DNA from: a virus
DNA length: 54,728 nucleotides
Reading direction: 5' to 3' (one strand)
IMG/VR virus record: IMGVR_UViG_3300044822_000131
Span: 1-54,728 of that record
The notes below the pieces were generated by a model that saw only the letters and a list, made by a program, of their open reading frames with translations, had not been told where the DNA came from and made no database searches. This document shows positions 14,708 to 22,318 of this stretch, piece after piece. Position 1 is the first letter of the stretch, and each line of letters starts with the position of its first letter. The translations under genes were made by a program, and so were the position numbers.

Positions 14708-15204
14708 GCAGCACGGTGCCGGTGGTCGAGCGCATTATGACGCCGTTCGGGGACACGGTGGTGCTGGAGATGCTCGAGGATCCCTCGCCGCTCTCGAAGA
14801 TCGTGTTGCCGCAGGGCGCGCGGGTGCGGTATGACCGGGCCAAGCGGGCGCGCATCGTCGACGTCGGGCCGGATTGCAAGGAGCGGCTGCATCCGGGGCA
14901 AGAGGTCCTGGTCGCCCCGCGGTTCGACGGCGTGGCGCTCAACGTGCCGGGTACCTCGAAGGACGCCGGCCACTACACGGTCACGGTCTCGAAGGCGATC
15001 GTCGCCACGCTCACGGAGGGCCCCGACCCCGCGGCGCTGTACGCGGCGCTCGAGCGTATCCTTGCCCAATTCGACGACCTGCGGGGGACCGAGTACGAGT
15101 GGGTGGCCGTTCACCTCGCCGTGCGGCTGACGGGCCACCCGACGGTGGAGAGCCGGACGGCCGAGGCGCTGCTGCGGTTCTACACGCTGGACGTCAAACC
15201 GTGA
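14704..15204 (+). CDS. GroES (Cpn10)-like protein A
   Basis: 166 residues. Residues about 10-105 follow the Cpn10 plan: PFGDTVVLEML, a mobile-loop-like LSKIVLPQG, then ARIVDVGPDCKERLHPGQEV, VLVAPRFDGVALNV and a final YTVTVSKAIVATL. About 60 extra C-terminal residues form a helical extension. It may help fold the capsid protein with host GroEL, as T4 gp31 does. One of three GroES-like genes here (others 16164-16547 and 18355-18636). Confidence 0.6.
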   Translation: MSSTVPVVERIMTPFGDTVVLEMLEDPSPLSKIVLPQGARVRYDRAKRARIVDVGPDCKERLHPGQEVLVAPRFDGVALNVPGTSKDAGHYTVTVSKAIVATLTEGPDPAALYAALERILAQFDDLRGTEYEWVAVHLAVRLTGHPTVESRTAEALLRFYTLDVKP

Positions 15205-15911
15205 GGGAGGTGACGGCGGCGCTGCAGGCGATCGAGCGCGAGCAGTTCGTCGAGCCCGCGCGGCGGGCCGCGGCCGAGCGGCGCGCGACGACGCCGGAGC
15301 TTCGGCTCTTGCAGAAGCACTACTACAAGATGGGCGAGGACGATGCCGCGCGACTGGCGCGGGTGGACCCGCGCCATCACCAGTATGGGTGCCGGTGCTT
15401 TTCCTGCGACAAGGACGAGAAGCCGTGTCCGATCGAGGGTTGTTCGGCCGTCGTCAAGGGGACGATACGGCTCGCCGGCCATCTCGAGTTGCACCGCAAG
15501 AAGGCCCGCAACGCCGCGAGCGCCGTGCGGGCCGCGACCAAACCGGTCGGGCTGCCGTTTTTGGAGGCGCTGCTCGGAGATCCCGCGCGGGTCGCATCCA
15601 TTGACCTGCGCGAGCTGCGGGCCTTGGAGGCGCGGCTGCGCGTCCCCGGCCGGCGTCGCGTGCGGCGAACCGGCCTGCTGCGCCAAGTGCTGCTGTCGAT
15701 CGACGCGCACCCGAACGACCCGGTTGCGGTCCAGGCCCAACTACCGCCCGACCTCGCGCGTGTCATCTACCGCCTAGCGGTGGTGGCCGGCGTCAGCGCG
15801 CCGTCGGTCGTGGCCGCGATGCTGTCGTGGGGCATCGAACGGTTCGCCGAAGATTTACGGAAGGGCCGCGCTGCGACTGCGCCCCACATTCCGAAGGGAC
15901 TGGCCGAATGA
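15201..15911 (+). CDS. C2H2-like zinc-finger hypothetical protein
   Basis: 236 residues from GTG 15201. Near residue 75, CRCFSCDKDEKPC is followed by CPIEGCSAVVKGTIRLAGHL, where two Cys four residues apart and HLELH give a C2H2-like finger. The C-terminal part (LARVIYRLAVVAGVSAPSVV) is helical. DNA binding is likely; role unknown. Confidence 0.6.
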   Translation: MREVTAALQAIEREQFVEPARRAAAERRATTPELRLLQKHYYKMGEDDAARLARVDPRHHQYGCRCFSCDKDEKPCPIEGCSAVVKGTIRLAGHLELHRKKARNAASAVRAATKPVGLPFLEALLGDPARVASIDLRELRALEARLRVPGRRRVRRTGLLRQVLLSIDAHPNDPVAVQAQLPPDLARVIYRLAVVAGVSAPSVVAAMLSWGIERFAEDLRKGRAATAPHIPKGLAE

Positions 15912-16171
15912 TGGAGATGCCCGAGAGCCTCTCGCGTGGGATAGAGCTCGCGCAGGCCAAGGACGACCTCAAGGCCGAGATCGACGGGCTCACCGAGCGC
16001 GACTCGGCGGTGCTCATCATCGGCCGGCGGTGGATGAAGGACGGTAGAGAGTGGTCGAGCGTCCACGCTATGCGGAGGCTCGCGCACCACTTTGAGTCAA
16101 TCGGCATGCTCGAGTTGACGCTCGCTCAAATGTATAACGACCACGGCGATCCCAAAGCCGACGATGATTGA
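15908..16171 (+). CDS. Hypothetical helical protein
   Basis: 87 residues from ATG 15908 (ATGA overlap; a second ATG follows at once). Mostly helical with charged N-terminus (GIELAQAKDDLKAEIDGLTE). Not recognised. Confidence 0.55.
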   Translation: MMEMPESLSRGIELAQAKDDLKAEIDGLTERDSAVLIIGRRWMKDGREWSSVHAMRRLAHHFESIGMLELTLAQMYNDHGDPKADDD

Positions 16172-16547
16172 GTCCGGTGCGTTCGTAAAGAGCCGCTGGG
16201 TCTACACCGGGTGCCCGCGGGACTCGGTCGTGCGGCGGCTGCGCTTCCGCAAGGACCACGTTCTGTTCCGGCCGTACTCACCGCGGGGCTTCACCGCCGG
16301 TGGTTTGTGGCTTGAGCGCAACCCGAACCACCCGAAGATCTGGGGCTGGGTGCTCGCCGCCGACGCGAACAGCGATTTGGATCCGGGCGTGCAGCTCGTG
16401 GTGAAGCGCTGCATGGGCGAGCTCGTCGGCACGGAACGACCCACCAAGGAGCTCTACCCCGGCCATCGCTGGGAAGTCATCGCCCTGCCGATCAACGCGA
16501 TCGCGCTCGCCATCAACCCGCCCCTCGTTAGAATGGAGGCTGCCTAG
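16164..16547 (+). CDS. GroES (Cpn10)-like protein B
   Basis: 127 residues. From about residue 28 the order fits Cpn10: RKDHVLFRPYSPRGFTAGGL as first strands and mobile loop, NHPKIWGWVLAADAN (turn of the barrel), DLDPGVQLVVKRCMGE, and a closing WEVIALPINAIALAI. Similarity is weaker than for the other two, so this is a fold-level call. It lies directly upstream of lysozyme. Confidence 0.45.
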   Translation: MIESGAFVKSRWVYTGCPRDSVVRRLRFRKDHVLFRPYSPRGFTAGGLWLERNPNHPKIWGWVLAADANSDLDPGVQLVVKRCMGELVGTERPTKELYPGHRWEVIALPINAIALAINPPLVRMEAA

Positions 16548-16981
16548 TGCCCAAGATCAACGAAGCCGGTCTCGAGCTCATCGAGAAATACGAAGGCTTC
16601 TCGCTGCGCGCGTACCCCGACCCCGGCACCGGAGCCGAGCCCTATACGATCGGCTGGGGCCATACCGCGAACGTCCACCCCGGTTTTGCGATCAACAAGG
16701 CGCAGGCGGTGACGTTCCTCGAGAACGACCTGCAAAACGCCGAGGCCGAGGTCGAGAAACTGGTCGAGGTCGACCTCTCGCCAAACCAATTCGCGGCCCT
16801 CGTGTCATTCCAGTACAACACCGGAGCGCTCGCGGGCTCGACGCTGCTCAAAATGCTCAACCAAAAGAACTTCATGGGCGCAGCCGGCCAGTTCGGAGCG
16901 TGGGTCTACGCGGACGGCCAGGTGCTGCAAGGACTGGTGGCCCGGCGCGCAGCCGAGAAAGCGCTGTTTCTTACTCCATGA
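16547..16981 (+). CDS. Endolysin, GH24 phage lysozyme
   Basis: 144 residues, the full length of a T4-type/RrrD lysozyme. LIEKYEGFSLRAYPDPGTG contains the catalytic Glu, and YTIGWGHT the conserved Thr-bearing loop; the C-terminal LVARRAAEKALFL is typical. It hydrolyses peptidoglycan. No signal peptide, so a holin must release it; a candidate follows at 17052. Start GTG 16547 overlaps the previous TAG (TAGTG). Confidence 0.92.
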   Translation: MPKINEAGLELIEKYEGFSLRAYPDPGTGAEPYTIGWGHTANVHPGFAINKAQAVTFLENDLQNAEAEVEKLVEVDLSPNQFAALVSFQYNTGALAGSTLLKMLNQKNFMGAAGQFGAWVYADGQVLQGLVARRAAEKALFLTP

Positions 16982-17055
16982 ACCTGATGATACCGAGTCT
17001 CGGGACGATCCTCGTCATCATTCTCGTGCTTTGGCTCCCGGGGGTACTCCGATGA
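16978..17055 (+). CDS. Tiny membrane peptide, 25 residues, in the lysis cassette
   Basis: ATG 16978 overlaps the lysozyme stop and its TGA overlaps the next ATG. Sequence is one span: PSLGTILVIILVLWLPGVL. It could be an antiholin-like or lysis-timing peptide by position. Confidence 0.55.
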   Translation: MNLMIPSLGTILVIILVLWLPGVLR

Positions 17056-17306
17056 CTGCATCTCCGACCGATAACACGCCGACCCCGGTCCATCCGAAGG
17101 TCCAGAACGCGACCATTTCGGGTGGTGCGGCGGGCGCGCTCACGATCATCGTGGTGTGGGCGCTCTCGCTCAAGAACGTCATCGTCCCAACCGAGGTCGC
17201 GCTTTCGTTTAGCACCATATTTTCGGCCGCGGCGACGCTCGCAGGCGGCTATTTCACCCCCAATCCACCCGAATTGTCCGGCCCAGGGCCGGTGAAAGCT
17301 CCATAA
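17052..17306 (+). CDS. Putative holin
   Basis: 84 residues from ATG 17052. Two hydrophobic segments (SGGAAGALTIIVVWALSL and TIFSAAATLAGGYF) with short polar ends, next to lysozyme: the usual holin setting. It should form the membrane lesion that releases the endolysin. The holin family was not identified. Confidence 0.65.
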   Translation: MTASPTDNTPTPVHPKVQNATISGGAAGALTIIVVWALSLKNVIVPTEVALSFSTIFSAAATLAGGYFTPNPPELSGPGPVKAP

Positions 17307-17307
17307 C

Positions 17308-17706
17308 ATGGCAACGACCTCCATCGAGACCTCAATTTTCCAGGACCTCGGCATCGCCGAGCTTATTTTGGGCGACATCGCCGCATTTTCGGCCGGCCAG
17401 CCGGTCACGAGCCCCAAATCCATTCAAATCGGCGGGCAGGCGTGGATTCCGACCGTCCAAGTGCTCCCGAACGGCCCCACTGCACCCTTCGTGACCGTGT
17501 CGGGCGGCATCATGGCCGTCTTTTCGGTCGGCCTCGAGTTGTTCGAGGAGTTTTCGGCCGGCGCTTCGATCGCGCTCGCCTTCAAGTTCGGCAAAACTTG
17601 GTACGGCTTCACGCTTGCGCCCGAGCCGAGCGTGCCGTCCTCCATCGGGCTCGTACAGTCGCACTTGGGGCCCACGGCGACGATCACCATCTCGGGTAAA
17701 GAGTGA
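17308..17706 (+). CDS. Hypothetical protein
   Basis: 132 residues, ATG one base after the previous TAA. Hydrophobic and glycine-rich with a central VSGGIMAVFSVGLELFEEFS and beta-like ends. Family not recognised; might be membrane associated. Confidence 0.6.
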   Translation: MATTSIETSIFQDLGIAELILGDIAAFSAGQPVTSPKSIQIGGQAWIPTVQVLPNGPTAPFVTVSGGIMAVFSVGLELFEEFSAGASIALAFKFGKTWYGFTLAPEPSVPSSIGLVQSHLGPTATITISGKE

Positions 17707-18089
17707 AGATCGTCGTTGAAACCATCCCACACAGCGAGCAGCGCTACGACACGACCGGTGATTGGCAGTACCTTGAGGACGGAACGCTCGTCGTCAAGGT
17801 CTCGCGCCTGCGCCACGAGCGCTCGGAGTGGCTCGTCGCCATCCACGAGATCGTCGAGGCGTTTCTGTGCCGGCAGTACGGACTCGCCGACGCGGCGGTT
17901 ACAGCGTTCGACGAGCAATTCGAGAAGCAGCCGAATCCGCAGAACATCGAGCCGGGCGACCACCCGGATGCGCCCTACCGGGACGAGCACTGCTTCGCAA
18001 CCGCGGTCGAGCGCATGCTGTGCGCCGCCATCTCCTACCCCTACTCGTACTACGAAGCCGACGTCTACGCCGTGAGCAAGCACGGCTGA
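17703..18089 (+). CDS. Hypothetical protein with HExxE motif
   Basis: 128 residues from GTG 17703. LVAIHEIVEAFLCRQYGL carries HExxE followed by acidic and histidine residues (FDEQFE; DEHCFATAVERML). It resembles a small zinc-binding or minimal metallopeptidase-like fold seen in other phage proteins, but the third ligand is not certain. Confidence 0.55.
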   Translation: MKIVVETIPHSEQRYDTTGDWQYLEDGTLVVKVSRLRHERSEWLVAIHEIVEAFLCRQYGLADAAVTAFDEQFEKQPNPQNIEPGDHPDAPYRDEHCFATAVERMLCAAISYPYSYYEADVYAVSKHG

Positions 18090-18103
18090 AAGGACCCCTC
18101 CCT

Positions 18104-18358
18104 ATGGCTCTCGACCCCAACGTGTTCCAGAGCGCGGCGATGTCCGCGATGGAACGCGCGACGCAGGCCCAGCGCCAAGCGCAGGAGACCGCACAGGTCC
18201 TCTCGTTCTGCGTCCAGATCGTGTGCAACCGCGACAAGCTCATCCTCGACCAACACGAGCCCTCGCAGCGCTCCGTGCTCATCCTCGACAACGCCGAACG
18301 GGTCGTGCTCGCGTATCTCAAAGGGGTCAAGACGCAGGAGGCCGAGGCGGACAAGTGA
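18104..18358 (+). CDS. Hypothetical helical protein
   Basis: 84 residues from ATG 18104; GAAAGGA lies about 10 bases upstream. Gln/Ala-rich helix at the N-terminus (ERATQAQRQAQETAQVLSF). Coupled to the following GroES gene by GTGA. Confidence 0.6.
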   Translation: MALDPNVFQSAAMSAMERATQAQRQAQETAQVLSFCVQIVCNRDKLILDQHEPSQRSVLILDNAERVVLAYLKGVKTQEAEADK

Positions 18359-18636
18359 GGCCGCTCCGCGACTACGTCCTCATCGTGCGCGATCCCGAGG
18401 AGACCACCTCGAGCGGTGGTGTGGTCCTGCCTGACACCTCGGCCACCGCCCAGGCGCTCCAGCGCCCGAGCACAGGTGAGGTCATCGCGAAGGGGCCGAA
18501 GGTGACGGACGAGATCGCGCTCGGCGCGCGCGTGACCATCTCGGCCTATGCCGGCGTCGAGGTGCCGCCCGACAAGCCCGACGATCCGGTGTGGCTCCTG
18601 GCCCGTGAAGGGGAAATAATCGCGATTCGGGATTAG
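18355..18636 (+). CDS. GroES (Cpn10) co-chaperonin-like protein C
   Basis: 93 residues, normal Cpn10 length. VRPLRDYVLIVRDPEETTSS starts the barrel, GGVVLPDTS is the mobile loop that binds GroEL, GEVIAKGPK and IALGARVTI follow, and LLAREGEIIAIRD closes it. This is the clearest of the three. No GroEL is encoded, so it would work with the host chaperonin. It precedes the terminase gene by seven bases. Confidence 0.85.
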   Translation: MRPLRDYVLIVRDPEETTSSGGVVLPDTSATAQALQRPSTGEVIAKGPKVTDEIALGARVTISAYAGVEVPPDKPDDPVWLLAREGEIIAIRD

Positions 18637-18642
18637 GCAGGA

Positions 18643-20313
18643 GTGAACGACGACTTGCGGGGGTTGCTCGACGACCTCGACCGCGCTACAATAATGCCCG
18701 CGACTCCTTTCGCTACGCCGCAGCCGCCCCCCGTGTACTCCGAGGGGTGGCTGTATCGTTTCTGGAGGGATGATTGGGGCAGCCCGGTCTCTCCCCAACC
18801 GCACTGCGAGATGGCCGACTACATTCAATCGGCGCTCGGCGACTGCTCGTTCTCGGGCAGCGAGAAGAAGCTCGTCATGCTCGGCGTCCCGCGCAACACG
18901 TTGAAGACGACCAACGTGTCGGAAGCGACGCCGGTCGCCGTTCTCACCAAGAACCCGAACGCGAAGATACTGCTCGACGGCTTCCGCCATTCGATCAGTA
19001 AACTCCGGCTGCGCGCGATTCGCCGCAAGCTCGAACGCGACGTCGTCTTAGATCAGAAATACGGCACGATGGCTTGGAAGCCGATGTTCCGCGAGGATAT
19101 TTGGAACGCGGCCGAGATCCGCATCACGGCCGCGACCGACCTCGGCGTGCGCGAGTCGTCGATCGCGACGGCCGGCGTCGACTCCTCGGCGACGTCGCAG
19201 CACTTCGACCTCATCATCCCCGACGACTTGGTCAACGAGATCAACTCACGCACGCAGGACTCGCGCGAGCGCGTCTACGAGCATTTGATGGATCACATGG
19301 CGATCCTCAATCCCGGCGGCGTGATCCTCATGGTGTTCACGTTTTGGCATGTCAACGATGCCTACGCGCGCATCATCAAACTCGACGAAGCGCGCGAGCG
19401 CCGCGGCGAGCGGCCACTGTGGCGCAAGATGATCCGCTCGTGCTATGACGGCCCGAACGGCCTCTACTGCCCGACCCGCCTTTCCTACGAGCACCTCGAG
19501 GAACAGCGCGAGCTCATCGGCCCCTACCGCTTCGCCGCGAACTATTTGATGAAGCCGATCGCGGATGAGGACAAGACCTTCAACATGGACGCGCTCAAGA
19601 TGCGCCCGTTCAAGTTCTTCTCCACCGCCGAGCAGAGCTTCGGCGGCGTCATCCGCACCGAGAACGACGCGCAGTACATCGTCGAGACCACGATCGCGTG
19701 GGATCCGATGGGCCGCAAGGTCCGCAGCACCTCCGACTCCCACGGCATCACGGTCGTGGCGACCGACGTCGACGACAGGTGGTGGATACCCGAAGCGCTC
19801 TCAATCAAGACGACGCCCGAGTCCATCATCAACCGGATGTGTCTGCTCATTCAAATCTACCGGCCGTGGACGGTGTCGATTGAGGACGTCGTGGGCCAGG
19901 GGCTGTGGCTCGACATGTTAGCCGACGAGTGCGTGCGGCGCGGTATCGGCGTCGGGTTCACCGAGTTTGCGACGGGCGGCATCCCGAAAGAGCAGCGCAT
20001 CATTCTGCTGCAACCGCGCTGGGCGCGCGGCGGCATGATCCTTCGATCGAAACCGGATGCGCCCGACGAGCCGATGCACAAGGAGTTTTACAACCAACTC
20101 GACACGTTTTCGCCCGGCGGCATCGACCACGAAGACGTCCTCGACTCCCTGGTGCAGCACCTCCGGCTCACCCGCCGGCCCGACATTCGCGCGCTCCCGC
20201 GCGGCGAGAGCAACCCGGTCGACCCCGAGTACGCCGCCTTCCGTAAGCGACAACAGCAGGATGATCCGGGGATGCCGCTCACCGGCCGGTTCGGGACGAC
20301 CTGGACACCGTAG
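18643..20313 (+). CDS. terL: Terminase large subunit
   Basis: 556 residues from GTG 18643, ribosome site AGGAG. The ATPase has an atypical Walker A (GVPRNTLKTT near residue 84) and Walker B FDLIIPDDL near 188. The RNase-H-like nuclease begins with TIAWDPMGRK near 350 and continues to VSIEDVVGQGLW and GIDHEDVLDSLVQ, whose acidic residues should bind metal. It drives DNA into the prohead and cuts concatemers. The order terminase, accessory genes, portal fits a tailed phage, but 9 kb separates it from the portal. Confidence 0.9.
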   Translation: MNDDLRGLLDDLDRATIMPATPFATPQPPPVYSEGWLYRFWRDDWGSPVSPQPHCEMADYIQSALGDCSFSGSEKKLVMLGVPRNTLKTTNVSEATPVAVLTKNPNAKILLDGFRHSISKLRLRAIRRKLERDVVLDQKYGTMAWKPMFREDIWNAAEIRITAATDLGVRESSIATAGVDSSATSQHFDLIIPDDLVNEINSRTQDSRERVYEHLMDHMAILNPGGVILMVFTFWHVNDAYARIIKLDEARERRGERPLWRKMIRSCYDGPNGLYCPTRLSYEHLEEQRELIGPYRFAANYLMKPIADEDKTFNMDALKMRPFKFFSTAEQSFGGVIRTENDAQYIVETTIAWDPMGRKVRSTSDSHGITVVATDVDDRWWIPEALSIKTTPESIINRMCLLIQIYRPWTVSIEDVVGQGLWLDMLADECVRRGIGVGFTEFATGGIPKEQRIILLQPRWARGGMILRSKPDAPDEPMHKEFYNQLDTFSPGGIDHEDVLDSLVQHLRLTRRPDIRALPRGESNPVDPEYAAFRKRQQQDDPGMPLTGRFGTTWTP

Positions 20314-20352
20314 GGCCCCAGGCCGTATGATGGACCGCAAAGTGGAGGGACC

Positions 20353-20604
20353 ATGCAAAAAGACGGAATGACCAAGAAGGCGATCGCGAGCCCGAAGCCG
20401 ATGTCGCTCTCCGAGGCGATGGGTCGCGAGAAGCAGCCGGGCCTCGGCACCCCGCATATCGGGCCGAGCAAAGTCAACGACGAACTCAAAGGCGGTCGTG
20501 GGGCCAAGGGCGGCGGCAAGGGCGGGTCGGGCGGCGTGAAGTCGACGGCCGGCTACGACGTCAAGACGCGCGTGAGCTTCGGCTCGGCAGCGAAGAAGAA
20601 GTAG
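20353..20604 (+). CDS. Small basic Gly/Lys-rich protein
   Basis: 83 residues behind a GTGGAGGGA ribosome site. Lys/Gly-rich with GGRGAKGGGKGGSGG and a KKK terminus; probably disordered and nucleic-acid binding. May be a virion or DNA-condensing protein. Confidence 0.6.
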   Translation: MQKDGMTKKAIASPKPMSLSEAMGREKQPGLGTPHIGPSKVNDELKGGRGAKGGGKGGSGGVKSTAGYDVKTRVSFGSAAKKK

Positions 20605-20605
20605 C

Positions 20606-20848
20606 TTGGCCCGCCAAAAGAAGGGCATGCCGCGGGCGATGAAGCTCGAGGCCATGTCAAAAGAGCCTGCGATGCCGAAGGCCCCCAAGGTCGAGAAGCC
20701 GCAGAAAATCTCCGCCAAGCTCCCGGCGCTCCCCAAAGAGAAGATGCAGAAGCCGCCCCGCGAGCCCAAGGCGCGGGTGCCGAGCGCTCGGGCCACGAAG
20801 CCGCCGCACGTTGCGGCTCCAAAACTAAGCCGCCCCAAGAAGGGGTAA
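20606..20848 (+). CDS. Small Lys/Pro-rich histone-H1-like protein
   Basis: 80 residues from TTG 20606, one base after the preceding stop. Dominated by Lys, Pro and Ala (PKAPKVEKPQKISAKLPALP). Low complexity; likely binds DNA by charge. Resembles the H1-like tails found in some phages and bacteria. Base composition agrees with neighbours. Confidence 0.6.
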   Translation: MARQKKGMPRAMKLEAMSKEPAMPKAPKVEKPQKISAKLPALPKEKMQKPPREPKARVPSARATKPPHVAAPKLSRPKKG

Positions 20849-20851
20849 ACC

Positions 20852-22318
20852 GTGAAGCGTCGCGCTCTACTCGCCGTCAGCATCGCCGTGTTGATGGTCT
20901 TGCCGTCGCTTGTCCGCGCTCAACTCGGGCCGAACGTCACGAGCGGCCTGTTCTCCTCAACGAGCGCGAGCGGGTCGTTCCCCCGGCTCAACGTCAAGGG
21001 GGACCAAACCTGCACCTTCTTCGTGAACAGCGGCGGTGGTGCGACCTTCACCGTCACCGGGGCCAGCGACGCCGGCGTGAGCGGCACCCCGACGATGGTC
21101 ACGAACGCGCTGTTTCCCTCGAGCGGCGTCATCGTGGCCCCCGCCGCGAACACCTACTACTCAGGCTCGGTCTCGTCCCTCAACACCTTCTTCCAAGTAA
21201 CGTGGACCGGCAACACCGGCACCGTCCAGGGGACCGAGAGCTGCACCGCCGCTAACTCGGGCGGCACGTTCACCGGCACCGTGACGGCCAACGTCCCAAC
21301 TCCGCTCTCGGTGATCGGGCCCGGCGGCTCTCCAGTCCCGGTAAATATCTCAGGGGGCACCGGGTTTCCGACTCCCGTGCCGTATGCGACGAGCGCGGGC
21401 ACGGTCCTCAAAGTTGACGGCTCCGCCGTTACCCAGCCCGTTAGCGGCTCGGTCACGGTTTCGGGCACCGTCACGGCGACGGGCGTCGCGACCCCGGTTC
21501 CTTATGCGACGAGCGCCGGCACCGTCCTAAAAGTAGACGGCTCTGCCGTAACTCAGCCTGTTTCCGGCACCATCACCTGTTCAAATTGCACAGGCGCTAC
21601 CCCGATTCCCTATGCTACAGCGGCCGGCACGATCCTAGAAACGCAGATCGTGAACTCGCCTGCGCCAACGTACACGCCGCCCGTGGTCGCGACGACGCCG
21701 ACGCCGGGGCTGCCCGTGAACGCGGCCCTGCTCGGGTTCAATGCCTCCGGGCAGACCCAGGGCGTGTCCGTGGACTCGAACGGTTACGTGAACGTGGACT
21801 GCAAAACCAACTGCACGGTGTTTCCGTATGGGACCTCGACCGGGCAGACGGCGCTCTCGAACTCGTTCTTGGGGGCGGCGCTCGTCGGCTCCGGTGGCAC
21901 GGTCGCGCCGTTACAAGGGGACGCGGCCTGGAACCTGTACGTCGCCGAGCGCGCGTCAACAGGCGGCGGGTTCACGCACTACAGCGCCACCTCGATCACG
22001 GCCGGGACGGCAGCCACGATCTCGTCCACGGCCAACACCACGCTCGCGGCGCTCACCGTGTCCTGGTCCGTGCCGTCCACGACGACGAACTGTTACCTGA
22101 CGCTCTACAACTCGGCCTCGCCGACGGTCGGAACGGGCTTCGTTGCGATCTACCCGATCAATACCGCCGCGCCGGGCGAACTCGCGCTTCCGATCCCGCC
22201 GACGATAGGCGGCAAGTTCAGCACAGCTATTTCCTACGCGCTGACGACGACGCCCACGGGCTCGACGGCGTGCAATTCCGCCAGCAATCAGGTTTGGCTC
22301 GACGCCTGGTACATCTAA
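20852..22318 (+). CDS. Secreted beta-rich protein with internal repeats
   Basis: 488 residues from GTG 20852. A Sec signal peptide is clear: VKRRALLAVSIAVLMVLPSL then VRA-Q cleavage. Most of the rest is Ser/Thr/Gly/Val-rich beta sequence. VPYATSAGTVLKVDGSAVTQ occurs twice, near residues 178 and 218, and a degenerate third copy (IPYATAAGTILETQIVN) follows. Several cysteines (CSNC, CKTNC) suit an exported protein. It may be an adhesin or a cell-surface modifier; phage tail proteins normally lack signal peptides. First of five such genes. Confidence 0.75.
   Translation: MKRRALLAVSIAVLMVLPSLVRAQLGPNVTSGLFSSTSASGSFPRLNVKGDQTCTFFVNSGGGATFTVTGASDAGVSGTPTMVTNALFPSSGVIVAPAANTYYSGSVSSLNTFFQVTWTGNTGTVQGTESCTAANSGGTFTGTVTANVPTPLSVIGPGGSPVPVNISGGTGFPTPVPYATSAGTVLKVDGSAVTQPVSGSVTVSGTVTATGVATPVPYATSAGTVLKVDGSAVTQPVSGTITCSNCTGATPIPYATAAGTILETQIVNSPAPTYTPPVVATTPTPGLPVNAALLGFNASGQTQGVSVDSNGYVNVDCKTNCTVFPYGTSTGQTALSNSFLGAALVGSGGTVAPLQGDAAWNLYVAERASTGGGFTHYSATSITAGTAATISSTANTTLAALTVSWSVPSTTTNCYLTLYNSASPTVGTGFVAIYPINTAAPGELALPIPPTIGGKFSTAISYALTTTPTGSTACNSASNQVWLDAWYI

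Noticed and set aside
21358-21620. Direct repeats as CRISPR or mobile-element ends
   Set aside because: In-frame protein repeats of a secreted beta protein, of unequal spacing.
21586-22293. Upstream extension of the second secreted protein
   Set aside because: Overlaps the first secreted gene throughout and is Arg/His-rich nonsense; coding look begins only near 22294-22429.
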